Part shown: piece by piece, positions 35,291-43,751 of the stretch
How the letters are laid out: every line of letters begins with the position of its first letter
How positions within the stretch are numbered: the stretch's first letter is position 1
NCBI RefSeq assembly: GCF_902804485.1
Contig: NZ_CADCST010000072.1
Location: forward strand, 62,001-126,000
Reading direction: 5' to 3'
Source of the DNA: Flavobacterium collinsii
GTDB taxonomy: Bacteria > Bacteroidota > Bacteroidia > Flavobacteriales > Flavobacteriaceae
Length of the DNA stretch: 64,000 nucleotides
Position numbers and translations under genes: made by a program
The notes under the pieces: model-generated
Told to the model about the DNA's origin: nothing
The model's input: the letters and a program-made list of their open reading frames with translations, nothing else
The model's database searches: none

Positions 35291-35369
35291 TGCCACGGGT
35301 TAAAGGATTTTCATTGATTAGTATGTTTCAATTCAGAAAAAATCTTTTTAATCTATATAATCTGTGGCT
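35291..35369. repeat. Imperfect inverted repeat, GCCAC...GTGGC word
   Basis: GCCAC followed by TTAAAGGATT on the left; AATCTTTTTAAT followed by GTGGC on the right. The arms pair with a bulge. It lies downstream of the ferredoxin gene and has no clear terminator tail. Confidence 0.45.
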
Positions 35370-35375
35370 AGAAAA

Positions 35376-35606
35376 TTAGCTTTTGTTGTTCATGTAAAAA
35401 GTCAAAGCGCCCGAAGGACATTTTTGAACCGTTTGTATTATTTTTTCGGTGGTAGACTGTTCAGGAAGGATCCATGGTTTTTCTTTTGGATGAAAAACAT
35501 CAGGATTGTTTTTTACGCAATTGGCAGAATGAATGCATTTTCCGGATTCCCAGACAATGGTAACTTCTCCATTAGTGTATTCTTTGATAAGGTTGTTTGG
35601 ATTCAT
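35376..35606 (-). CDS. Small Fer4_19-type iron-sulfur protein
   Basis: 76 residues with the divergent mono-cluster ferredoxin pattern (PF06902): Cys24 and Cys30 in GKCIHSANCVKNNPDVF, then Cys63 in QKCPSGAL. Only three cysteines are present, so the cluster is either [3Fe-4S] or uses a non-cysteine ligand. It probably carries electrons in the cytoplasm. It lies between the pirin and YceI genes, all on the same strand. Confidence 0.85.
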   Translation of the reverse strand: MNPNNLIKEYTNGEVTIVWESGKCIHSANCVKNNPDVFHPKEKPWILPEQSTTEKIIQTVQKCPSGALTFYMNNKS

Positions 35607-35780
35607 GGTTGAAAATTTTTGCAGTTAATTTTTCTTTTAAATTCAGGCTAATTTTCTCCCGTAAAATTACTATTTCTTTTTGGCTTTATTAGAGATTTAA
35701 GTAAAAAAAGAAGCGATAACAGGCTGTTGTTCAGTGTTGTTGTCGCTTCTTTTAAAAAGGTGTAAGTTGTGTTTTATGAA

Positions 35781-36497
35781 TTAATAATTCATAGGAACTT
35801 CCATCAACAGAAATTCGGCATCTGTATTTGCTTTGATATTTAAAGTTTCAAAATCAGAGATTCCCATTGCGTCACGAGTGTCTAATTCCTGACCGTTAAT
35901 CGTTATATTTCCTTTTAAAATGAAAACATAAACTCCGTTTCCTTCTTTTTTTAGTTTGTAAGTTGTCGCAATTCCGGCATCAAAATTTCCCATATGAAAC
36001 CAGGCGTCCTGGTGAATCCAAACTCCTTCATCATCAGCGTTTGGAGATAAAACCTGAGACAGTTTATTGTGTCTGTCGGCAACATCCAAAGTAATTTGTT
36101 GGTAGCGCGGTGTTACATTTCTTTTGTTAGGAAACAGCCAGATTTGCAGTAACTTAGTTTGCTGATCGGCATTTGGGTTAAATTCGCTATGTTGAATTCC
36201 GGTTCCGGCACTCATGACCTGAATATCACCATTTTTAATGATTTCAGTATTTCCCATGCTGTCTTTGTGCGCTAAATCACCTTCTAACGGAATTGTGATA
36301 ATTTCCATATTATCGTGGGGATGTGTTCCAAAACCCATTCCGCCCGCAATAGTGTCATCGTTCAAAACGCGAAGTGCTCCAAACTGAATTCTTTCCGGAT
36401 TGTACCAGCTAGCAAAGCTAAAACTGTGATAGGCATTAAGCCATCCGTGATTTGCATTTCCTCTTGTTTCTGCCTTGTGTATTATTATGTTTTCCAT
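35781..36497 (-). CDS. Pirin family protein
   Basis: 238 residues from MENIIIHKAETRG; a longer reading to 36545 would run through the promoter. Bicupin fold with the metal-binding set GTHPHDNMEIIT and GIQHSEFN, and HSFSFASWYNPERIQFG near the start, as in quercetinase-like YhaK/pirin proteins. Iron-dependent dioxygenase or redox-sensor roles are known for relatives. TAAATTTG (36535-36528, - strand) is a likely -7 box 31 bp upstream. Confidence 0.9.
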   Translation of the reverse strand: MENIIIHKAETRGNANHGWLNAYHSFSFASWYNPERIQFGALRVLNDDTIAGGMGFGTHPHDNMEIITIPLEGDLAHKDSMGNTEIIKNGDIQVMSAGTGIQHSEFNPNADQQTKLLQIWLFPNKRNVTPRYQQITLDVADRHNKLSQVLSPNADDEGVWIHQDAWFHMGNFDAGIATTYKLKKEGNGVYVFILKGNITINGQELDTRDAMGISDFETLNIKANTDAEFLLMEVPMNY

Positions 36498-36581
36498 GAT
36501 GCTAATTGTTTTGTTATTTTTATAGTACAAATTTACGATCAACATGCATGAAAAGCACTTAATGTAGATTAAGAAAAGGTT

Positions 36582-36652
36582 CTAAGGTTCTGAGTTGCTA
36601 AGGTTCAGAGGCTCAGAGGTACAAAGGTACAGAGGTTTTGCGGCGACTGAGA
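36582..36652. repeat. Run of short direct words (GGTTCTAAG, CAGAGGTAC)
   Basis: Near-tandem units GGTTCTAAGGTTCTGAG, TTGCTAAGGTTCAGAGG and CAGAGGTACAAAGGTACAGAGG form a low-complexity block between the pirin gene and the ScfR gene. Related words occur at 1480-1640 and 5750-5790. Confidence 0.55.
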
Positions 36653-36705
36653 TTGGCTGGATCTTCGTGTTTATGATCTAAACATTCTAAGAAGTCTAAG
36701 GAAGT

Positions 36706-38187
36706 CTAACTGTATTGCGAAATAAACTGTTGCACAACGGCATCTGTGTTTTCGTGGCGTTTCTTCTTTTCAAGCGCAATTGGCGGTGCGGCTCTTTCAA
36801 GGCAGTCTTTTACATCACAGGTTTCACAGGTGACGCCTACTATTCGTTTTACAAGGGGTTTTCCTTCTATAAATTTGAATTTCTTTTTCATGGTTGGATT
36901 AATTAAAATGCCAACTGAAATACTGCGTATGTTGTCTTTGATAAAAGGATCTTTTGTGGCCGACGAAAAAACCAGATATTCATTTCCACTATGCACGTAA
37001 CTTGAGATCTGAGCATCAAAAAAGTGTGGTTTGTTTTGTTTGATGGCCTCGTCTATAGTTTTTACCGAAACCCATCTTCTGCAATAATGCTCGTTGGTTT
37101 CGTTTGCATGCGGTTCTTGTTGATTGGTAATGTGTAGCTCCTTTTTGATCTGATAAAAATCAGAACCAATTTTATGTGACATTCTTAAAAAGAATAAGTT
37201 CTTCAGATGGAAGTCTTTAGGAAGCAAGTTGGTCAATCTTTGGTAAAAAGATTCCGGCGAAACTTCAAAGCTTTCGATCAGCGTTACAAATTCTTCCGGA
37301 TTTGGTTTTTCGTTATTTAAAAAATCATTGATTTTACCCACGATCAATTGTCTTGGTAATAATAAAGCACCTGCAAAGTAAGAGGCGTAGAAATTATGCA
37401 ACACCTGGTCGAAGTTTTCAAACTTAATCCAGCTGAAGGTCAGTAAGCGATCGGATAAATTCAGGTAATTATAAGCAATTTCTTTGGCTAAAATGAAAGC
37501 TTTCTGCGGATCGTCAATCTCGGTTGAAAGTAACAGGGTTTTGCTTTTTGGGACGTATATGGAACGTAGGTCTTCTAAAGCTTCCTGATCGGTAAAGGCA
37601 ATTTCTTTTATAGTATAATCAAATTCCTCTTTAAGAATCGCTTCCAGTTCTTTAATCGTAATCTTGGAATCTAAATTAATCTGAAAGGATTTAGAAAAAG
37701 CAATTACTTTATCTTCTAAGTCTTCAAAATAATTACTGTGTGCTTCCTGATAGGAACGTAAAGCGGCTAAGAAAAAACTCTCCCGGCTCAGATTATAATG
37801 CTGTGCAATTTCGATAATGGTACTAATAAACGCATTGACCTTGGCGGGGGCATTGGCGATAATATCAATTAAATCTGCTTCCTGAATACCAAAAAGTTCA
37901 AGGGGAATCTCTTTTAAAATACCGGATTTTAAGATTTCCCCAATCGGAGCGAGGTTATTATCGAGTTTTAGCGAAACCATTTGGTCGTAAGTAACGTCCA
38001 GATGTTCGCATAAAAGTAAAATTTTATCTGTTTTGGGATATTTTTTTCCTTTCTCAATCTCGTTTAAATACGATTTTGAAAGATTGGTCAATTTGGCCAG
38101 GCCAAAAAGAGAAAGGTTTTTCTGGGTGCGGACCTGCTTGAGTTTTAGCCCAAAAATCAGCTTTATATAGTCTTTTTCGATATCCAT
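36706..38187 (-). CDS. RamB/ScfR-type XRE transcriptional regulator
   Basis: 493 residues from MDIEKDYIKLIFG (frame open to 38238, but the extension is not conserved-looking). N-terminal XRE helix-turn-helix (residues 10-65; LTNLSKSYLNEIEKGKKYPKTDK), an IrrE/DUF955-like middle in which the metal-binding HExxH is replaced by KEIAY, and a C-terminal DUF2083-type domain ending in VTCETCDVKDCLERAAPP. The cysteine pattern is the signature of short-chain fatty acid regulators. RamB of Corynebacterium, of the same family, represses aceA and aceB. Here the gene is divergent from aceB-aceA, so it very likely controls them and senses an acyl-CoA-type signal; the latter is inference. Confidence 0.88.
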   Translation of the reverse strand: MDIEKDYIKLIFGLKLKQVRTQKNLSLFGLAKLTNLSKSYLNEIEKGKKYPKTDKILLLCEHLDVTYDQMVSLKLDNNLAPIGEILKSGILKEIPLELFGIQEADLIDIIANAPAKVNAFISTIIEIAQHYNLSRESFFLAALRSYQEAHSNYFEDLEDKVIAFSKSFQINLDSKITIKELEAILKEEFDYTIKEIAFTDQEALEDLRSIYVPKSKTLLLSTEIDDPQKAFILAKEIAYNYLNLSDRLLTFSWIKFENFDQVLHNFYASYFAGALLLPRQLIVGKINDFLNNEKPNPEEFVTLIESFEVSPESFYQRLTNLLPKDFHLKNLFFLRMSHKIGSDFYQIKKELHITNQQEPHANETNEHYCRRWVSVKTIDEAIKQNKPHFFDAQISSYVHSGNEYLVFSSATKDPFIKDNIRSISVGILINPTMKKKFKFIEGKPLVKRIVGVTCETCDVKDCLERAAPPIALEKKKRHENTDAVVQQFISQYS

Positions 38188-38242
38188 AATATCAAATGTA
38201 AGTAATCTAAAAATAATCGCCAAAAAAATATTTTTCAAATTT

Positions 38243-38256
38243 AGCGAACGTTCGCT
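38243..38256. promoter_or_regulatory. Perfect 14-bp palindrome, candidate ScfR operator
   Basis: AGCGAACGTTCGCT is an exact palindrome and a GC-rich island in the divergent scfR-aceB spacer. It abuts TAAATTTG on the - strand (38243-38236), the likely -7 box of the regulator, and touches the TTG that may be the -33 of aceB. Binding there could repress both promoters at once. Confidence 0.6.
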
Positions 38257-38286
38257 TGTTTTGTAAAAAACTTTTTTCTAATATTG
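38256..38286 (+). promoter_or_regulatory. Candidate promoter of aceB
   Basis: TTG at 38256-38258 and TAATATTG at 38279-38286, 20-bp spacer; one mismatch in the -7 box. The leader would be about 90 nt. Confidence 0.4.
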
Positions 38287-38384
38287 TGGTGTAGAAAATA
38301 TTAACTGTCAGATTGTTATAGTAAAAGCTGTTTTGTATTAACAGAAGACGATCAACAATTGATAACTAATTAAAAGCAGTAGCT

Positions 38385-39986
38385 ATGAAAAACCAATTAG
38401 AGATTACCGAAACGGCAATGGAGTTTTTGGCCGAAAAGAAGCTTTCCTATCCAAAGATCTGGACAGAAGAAGCGATTGTTTTTATAACCGATTTACATCG
38501 AAAATTCGAGTCGCAACGAAAATTATTGTTGTTGCAGCGCGAACAAAAACAAGCCGCTTTTGATCAGGGAGTCATGCCGTCTTTTCCTTCAGAAACCAAA
38601 ACCGTCAGAGAAAGTAATTGGGTGGCTGGAGAAATTCCAAAAGATTTACAGGATCGTAGAGTTGAGATTACGGGACCGGTTGATCGCAAAATGATTATCA
38701 ATGCGTTGAACTCAGGAGCGAAAACTTTTATGGCGGATTTTGAAGACAGTACTTCTCCGACCTGGCAAAATTTAATGGACGGACAAGTGAATTTGATTGA
38801 TGCGGTTAACAAAACGATCTCTTATACCGATTTGATTAAGCATAAATCGTATCACCTGAATGAAAAGATTGCGACATTGATAGTGCGCCCTCGTGGATTG
38901 CATTTACCGGAAAAACATCTTTCGATTGATGGGAATGCGGTTTCAGGTTCTTTGGTAGACTTTGGTTTGTATGTTTTTCATAATCATAAGAGACTTTTAG
39001 AAAATAACTCAGGACCTTATTTCTATATTCCAAAATTGGAACATTATCTGGAAGCACGCTGGTGGAATACGGTAATTGATTTCACCGAAGATTATTTGAA
39101 GTTAGAAAGAGGAACGATAAAAGTGACGGTTTTAATTGAAACGATTACGGCAAGTTTTCAGCTGGATGAGATTATTTATGAATTGAAAGAACATATCGTA
39201 GGGTTGAATTGTGGACGTTGGGATTATATCTTCTCTTACATTAAAAAATTCCGCAAGCATCCAAAGTTTATTGTTCCGGATCGCGATCAGGTAAATATGA
39301 CTTCGCCTTTTATGAACGCCTATTCGAATTTGGTAATTCAAAGATGTCACAAACGCGGTATTCATGCAATTGGAGGAATGGCTGCTCAAATTCCGATTAA
39401 GAATAATGAGGAAGCAAATGCCGTTGCTTTTGCAAAGGTAAAAACCGACAAGGAACGTGAAGTGAAAAATGGTCATGATGGAACCTGGGTAGCGCATCCG
39501 GATCTGGTTTCGCTGGCTAAGAATGTTTTTGATGCCGGAATGCCAACGCCAAATCAAATTCATGTTAAAAGAGAATATCGTAAAATAACAGAAGCAGATT
39601 TGATAGAGCCGCCAATAGGGATTATAACAGAAAATGGTGTTCGTAAAAACATCAATGTTGGAGTGTTGTATCTGGCTTCATGGCTGAACGGACAAGGTGC
39701 TGCAGCTTTGCATAACTTAATGGAAGATGCTGCTACAGCCGAAATTTCGAGATCGCAATTGTGGCAATGGCTCCAGAATAAAGTGGTTTTGGATAATGAA
39801 CGAAAATTAGATTTGGCGTATTATCACGAATTGGCTTTAGACGAGTTCAAAAAAATAAAAGATGAATTAGGAGAGGAAAATTACGAAAAACGCCAATTCC
39901 CATTAGCTGAAAAAGTTTTGGAAAGATTAGTAGTAAATACCGATTTCGTTGACTTTTTAACCCTTCCGTGTTACAAATATTTATGA
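38385..39986 (+). CDS. aceB: Malate synthase A
   Basis: A 533-residue enzyme joining glyoxylate and acetyl-CoA to malate, the second step of the glyoxylate shunt. Family motifs: FMADFEDSTSPTWQNLMDGQVNL, IVRPRGLHLPEKH, FSYIKKF, MTSPFMNAYSNLVIQRCHKRG and the catalytic region GIITENGVRKNINVGVLYLASWLNGQGAAALHNLMEDAATAEISRSQLWQWL. These are typical of the A isoform. aceA follows after 119 bp; together they allow growth on acetate or fatty acids. Confidence 0.96.
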   Translation: MKNQLEITETAMEFLAEKKLSYPKIWTEEAIVFITDLHRKFESQRKLLLLQREQKQAAFDQGVMPSFPSETKTVRESNWVAGEIPKDLQDRRVEITGPVDRKMIINALNSGAKTFMADFEDSTSPTWQNLMDGQVNLIDAVNKTISYTDLIKHKSYHLNEKIATLIVRPRGLHLPEKHLSIDGNAVSGSLVDFGLYVFHNHKRLLENNSGPYFYIPKLEHYLEARWWNTVIDFTEDYLKLERGTIKVTVLIETITASFQLDEIIYELKEHIVGLNCGRWDYIFSYIKKFRKHPKFIVPDRDQVNMTSPFMNAYSNLVIQRCHKRGIHAIGGMAAQIPIKNNEEANAVAFAKVKTDKEREVKNGHDGTWVAHPDLVSLAKNVFDAGMPTPNQIHVKREYRKITEADLIEPPIGIITENGVRKNINVGVLYLASWLNGQGAAALHNLMEDAATAEISRSQLWQWLQNKVVLDNERKLDLAYYHELALDEFKKIKDELGEENYEKRQFPLAEKVLERLVVNTDFVDFLTLPCYKYL

Positions 39987-40047
39987 AACGTTGCGTTGAT
40001 AATTAAAAATCTGCGTAAAAAAATAAACCTTATATGAGTTTCAGTGA

Positions 40048-40074
40048 AAACTAAAAACTGCGACTGAAAACTAT
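40048..40074. repeat. Intergenic word ACTAAAAACnGnGACTGAA, second copy
   Basis: Near-match to 32059-32085, located in the aceB-aceA spacer. It is preceded and followed by ACTGAAAACT-like units. Confidence 0.5.
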
Positions 40075-40105
40075 TTACTTACTAACCAACTTAACTATAT
40101 TACTT

Positions 40106-41386
40106 ATGAAAACAACAGAAGACAGAATTCAGGAATTGATTAACGATTGGATCACAAACCCAAGATGGAAAGGTGTTGAACGTCCGTATACCGCTACAGA
40201 GGTGGTTACGCTTCAAGGTTCTTATCATATCGAGCATTCTATTGCTAAAATGGGGGCGGAGAAATTATGGAGAAAGTTAAAAAGTCAGGATTATGTTGCT
40301 GGTTTAGGTGCTTTAACAGGAAATCAGGCGATTCAGGAAGTCGATGCTGGTTTAGAAGCGATTTATTTGAGCGGCTGGCAGGTAGCGGCCGATGCAAATT
40401 TAGCAGGAGAAATGTATCCTGACCAATCGCTTTACCCGGTGAATAGTGTACCGATGGTAGTTAAAAAAATTAATAGTGCCTTGTTGAGAGCTGATCAGAT
40501 TCAGGTGGTAAACCAGGTTGAAGATAAAAAAGATTATCTGGTTCCGATTGTAGCGGATGCAGAAGCTGGTTTTGGCGGAAATTTAAATGCGTTCGAATTG
40601 ATGAAATCGATGATTGAGGCAGGTGCTTCAGGTGTTCATTTTGAAGATCAATTGAGCTCCGCTAAAAAGTGTGGGCATTTAGGCGGAAAAGTTTTGGTAC
40701 CTACTCAGGAAGCGATCAACAAACTGATTGCTGCTCGTTTGGCTGCTGATGTTATGGGAGTTTCGACATTAATTGTAGCCAGAACTGATGCCGATGCAGC
40801 TAATTTGTTAACGAGTGATGCCGATCCGAGAGATGCAAAATTTATTACAGGTGAAAAGACCAATGAAGGCTTTTTCTATGTAAACAGCGGAATCGATCAG
40901 GGGATTGCAAGAGGATTGAGCTATGCACCTTATGCTGATTTAATCTGGATGGAAACCAGTAATCCGGATTTGGTTTATGCTAAGAAGTTTGCGGATGCAA
41001 TGAAAAAAGAGTTTCCGGGTAAAATGCTGGCTTACAATTGTTCTCCGTCTTTCAATTGGGCTGCAAAATTATCAGTAGCAGAAATGGAAACTTTCAGAGA
41101 AGATCTGGCAGCTATGGGGTATAAATTTCAGTTCATTACGCTGGCAGGATTCCATGCTTTGAATACCAGTATGTTCGAATTGTCTAAAGCGTATAAAGAG
41201 CGTGGTATGGCAGGATATTCTGAATTACAGGAAAGGGAATTTGCTTTGCAGCAAAATGGATTCAGAGCAGTAAAACATCAGGCTTTTGTAGGGACTTCTT
41301 ATTTCGATGCGGTTCAAAATACGGTAACGATAGGAAGGTCTTCAACTACAGCAATGAAACATTCAACAGAGGTTGAGCAGTTTTAA
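40106..41386 (+). CDS. aceA: Isocitrate lyase
   Basis: A 426-residue enzyme splitting isocitrate to succinate and glyoxylate. The active-site signature KKCGHLGGK contains catalytic Cys189, and the upstream metal-binding region [12 protein letters not shown] is present, as are [10 protein letters not shown] and YNCSPSFNW. The length is normal for the bacterial type. It is the second gene of the shunt operon behind aceB. Confidence 0.96.
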   Translation: MKTTEDRIQELINDWITNPRWKGVERPYTATEVVTLQGSYHIEHSIAKMGAEKLWRKLKSQDYVAGLGALTGNQAIQEVDAGLEAIYLSGWQVAADANLAGEMYPDQSLYPVNSVPMVVKKINSALLRADQIQVVNQVEDKKDYLVPIVADAEAGFGGNLNAFELMKSMIEAGASGVHFEDQLSSAKKCGHLGGKVLVPTQEAINKLIAARLAADVMGVSTLIVARTDADAANLLTSDADPRDAKFITGEKTNEGFFYVNSGIDQGIARGLSYAPYADLIWMETSNPDLVYAKKFADAMKKEFPGKMLAYNCSPSFNWAAKLSVAEMETFREDLAAMGYKFQFITLAGFHALNTSMFELSKAYKERGMAGYSELQEREFALQQNGFRAVKHQAFVGTSYFDAVQNTVTIGRSSTTAMKHSTEVEQF

Positions 41387-41398
41387 TTCTTTATTTTT

Positions 41399-41488
41399 AC
41401 CATTAAGATATTAAGAAAGTTAAGCTTTGTGTTCTTAAAAAATAAGAAAGATTAAGTCTAGCTTAATGTATCTTAATATCTTAATGGT
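41399..41488. repeat. 18-bp perfect inverted repeat after aceA
   Basis: ACCATTAAGATATTAAGA (41399-41416) is exactly complementary to 41471-41488, with further TTAAG words between. It sits between convergent genes (aceA and the Crp-like gene), is followed by TTAATTTT, and may act as a bidirectional terminator. Confidence 0.75.
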
Positions 41489-41494
41489 TTAATT

Positions 41495-42070
41495 TTACTT
41501 TTTTAAAAGCCTGGCTTTCATTTTGCTGAAAAATTCAGGTGTGACACCAATAAAAGAAGCGATTTGTTTTTGAGGAACTTTATAGACCAGTGTGCCATAT
41601 TTAGCACAAAATTTCTCAAAGCGTTCTTCTGCTGTCAAACTTAAATTATCCATTAAGCGTTGTTGATTTGCAACCAGAGAGTTTTCGATTAGAATTCTGA
41701 AAAAACGTTCGAGCTTTGGGATGTCAAGATACAATTGTTCCTGATTTTCTTTGGACAGCGAAACGACTTCTGCGTCTTCTAAAACTTCTATAAAGAGTTG
41801 TCCGGGTTTCTGTGAAAAATAGCTGTACATGTCGCTCATCCACCAACCTTCGCACGAAAAAGCCAGAACATGCTCGACAATGTTATCGTTGATGTTGAAG
41901 CTTCTTAGAATTCCTGAATTTACAAAATACGAATGTTTGCAAACTTCTCCGGCACTCAGTAAAATTGTTTTGGCCTTGTAAGAATGAGTTTCCGTTTTAG
42001 ATAAAAAATGAGCTTGTTCTTCAGGAGTCAGTGAAACGTGTTTGGCTATATTTTCAAGAATTAACGCCAT
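41495..42070 (-). CDS. Crp/Fnr-family transcriptional regulator
   Basis: 191 residues: cyclic-nucleotide-binding-like beta barrel (residues 20-115; TILLSAGEVCKHSYFVNSGILRSF) and a C-terminal winged HTH region (VPQKQIASFIGVTPEFFSKMKARLLKK). No cysteine cluster for an Fe-S centre, and the cAMP-binding residues of Crp are not obvious, so the ligand is unknown. Its start overlaps the stop of the DUF6370 gene by one base, making it the last gene of the purT operon. Confidence 0.85.
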   Translation of the reverse strand: MALILENIAKHVSLTPEEQAHFLSKTETHSYKAKTILLSAGEVCKHSYFVNSGILRSFNINDNIVEHVLAFSCEGWWMSDMYSYFSQKPGQLFIEVLEDAEVVSLSKENQEQLYLDIPKLERFFRILIENSLVANQQRLMDNLSLTAEERFEKFCAKYGTLVYKVPQKQIASFIGVTPEFFSKMKARLLKK

Positions 42071-42387
42071 TATTTTTCTTTTATCAAGGTGAAAGAGTTT
42101 GCTTTAAAACGGTTGTTTTCTACTTTTCCGGTTACCTTGGCTTTACGGACAGCATTACAAAAACCATCTTTAGCGTGTGCATCACCATGTTCGTCAATTG
42201 TTGTTCCGTCTACAAAGTAAGTTTTTCCATCAATTCGAACGGCTAAATCACAACTTTTGCCTTCCATTCCAAATTGGCATTCGCCACAGGCTGTTTCGAC
42301 AATTAGAGGTTTTTCATCTGTTTTTTTATCCTGAGCCTGAGCTGTGATTCCTATAAACAGGAAGAGTGCAAATAATGCGTTTTTCAT
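42070..42387 (-). CDS. Exported DUF6370-like protein
   Basis: 105 residues with a signal peptide (KNALFALFLFIGITAQAQ). The core VETACGECQFGMEGKSCDLAVRIDGK and VDGTTIDEHGDAHAKDGFCNAVRKAKVTGKV matches what I know of the DUF6370 family. The four cysteines and two histidines could bind a metal; this is inference. It begins 2 bp after the purT stop and shares a base with the Crp gene start. Confidence 0.78.
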   Translation of the reverse strand: MKNALFALFLFIGITAQAQDKKTDEKPLIVETACGECQFGMEGKSCDLAVRIDGKTYFVDGTTIDEHGDAHAKDGFCNAVRKAKVTGKVENNRFKANSFTLIKEK

Positions 42388-42389
42388 TT

Positions 42390-43550
42390 TTAAGAGTTTA
42401 CGGTTATTAGTTTTGAAGTTGTTTTGGCGCGTTCTGTAATTTCGTCAATTGGTGTTGCAAGAGTATCATAGCTTAAAACAACGCCCATTCGGCGGTAAGG
42501 TCTTGAAGTAGGTTTTCCAAAAATCCTGAAATCAGTTTTGGGTAAAGCTGCTATTTTTTCAATTCCGGTAAAAGTTGGATTTGTGGAGTCTTGTGAAGCT
42601 AGGATAACAGCACTCGCGCCAGCTTTTTCAAGAGTGATTTCGAAGATTGGGAGGCTTAGAATGGCTCTCAAATGCAATTCGAATTCATTGAAATTTTGTG
42701 TTCCTGCTAAAGTTACCATTCCGGTATCGTGTGGGCGAGGGGAGAGTTCAGAGAAGTAAACACCATCGCTGGTTAAGAAAAATTCGACACCAAACAGCCC
42801 TGCGCCTCCCAGTGCTTCGGTAATTTTTTCGGCCATATCCTGTGCTTCATACAAATCGGCTTCAGAAATTTTTGCAGGCTGCCAGCTTTCCTGGTAATCA
42901 CCACGTTCCTGACGGTGTCCGATTGGTGCACAAAACAGGGTTGGATTGTTATTTTGAGTAATCGTTAAAAGAGTAATCTCTGAGTGAAAATCAACAAATG
43001 CTTCTACAATAACTTCAATGACATCGCCACGTGAACCTGCAACAGCATATTGCCAGGCTTTCTCAATATCAGTTGTTGTTTTTATGGTGGATTGTCCTTT
43101 TCCGGAAGACGACATTAATGGCTTTACTACGCAGGGAATTCCAACTTCCTGAACTGCTTTCTGAAGTTCTTCTGCTGAAGTAGCATATTGATATTTAGCC
43201 GTTTTTAATCCTAGCTCTTTTGAGGCCAAGTCGCGAATCGCTTTTCGATTCATGGTAAAGTTGGCTGCTTTTGCAGATGGAACAACGGTAATACCTTGTT
43301 TTTCGTAATCGTAAAAGCGTTCGGTACGGATGGCTTCTATTTCAGGAACGATAAAGTCCGGCTGGTGTTTGGCTACTATTCGATCCAGTGCTTCACCATC
43401 GAGCATGTTTATAACCTCAAAACCGTGTGCTACCTGCATAGCCGGAGCGTTTTCGTAATTATCTACAGCAATTACGGTTTGTCCGATTCGTTGTGCGGCA
43501 ATTACAAATTCTTTGCCTAATTCACCCGAACCAAGGAGTAGTATTTTCAT
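42390..43550 (-). CDS. purT: Formate-dependent phosphoribosylglycinamide formyltransferase
   Basis: A 386-residue ATP-grasp enzyme of purine synthesis that uses formate and ATP to formylate GAR. The N-terminal [22 protein letters not shown], the ATP-grasp loop [32 protein letters not shown], and [31 protein letters not shown] are diagnostic. Length is as in E. coli PurT. The tight linkage to a DUF6370 protein and a Crp-like regulator is unusual. Confidence 0.95.
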   Translation of the reverse strand: MKILLLGSGELGKEFVIAAQRIGQTVIAVDNYENAPAMQVAHGFEVINMLDGEALDRIVAKHQPDFIVPEIEAIRTERFYDYEKQGITVVPSAKAANFTMNRKAIRDLASKELGLKTAKYQYATSAEELQKAVQEVGIPCVVKPLMSSSGKGQSTIKTTTDIEKAWQYAVAGSRGDVIEVIVEAFVDFHSEITLLTITQNNNPTLFCAPIGHRQERGDYQESWQPAKISEADLYEAQDMAEKITEALGGAGLFGVEFFLTSDGVYFSELSPRPHDTGMVTLAGTQNFNEFELHLRAILSLPIFEITLEKAGASAVILASQDSTNPTFTGIEKIAALPKTDFRIFGKPTSRPYRRMGVVLSYDTLATPIDEITERAKTTSKLITVNS

Positions 43551-43635
43551 TTTGGATTAATTGTGTTGTTGGAGAAGTAAAAGTAGCGAAAAAAGAGTTG
43601 AACCGCAAAGTATTGTATGCCTATGCAATTTATAT

Positions 43636-43744
43636 TAACCGCAAAGAACGCAAAGTTTTTGATGTTCAGTTAAAAGAAAAGGTTCGCAAAGATTTAAAAA
43701 AATCTTTGCGAACCTTGCGTTGTCCTTTGCGAACTTTGCGGTTA
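43636..43744. repeat. Nested inverted repeats with CGCAAAG words
   Basis: Outer arms TAACCGCAAAG...CGCAAAG (43636-43655) and CTTTGCG...CTTTGCGGTTA (43725-43744), two mismatches; inside, a perfect 17-bp hairpin AAGGTTCGCAAAGATTT (43679-43695) with 43700-43716 around an AAAA loop. It begins 8 bp after the stop of the U32 gene and likely ends that transcript. Confidence 0.8.
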
Positions 43745-43751
43745 GATATTA

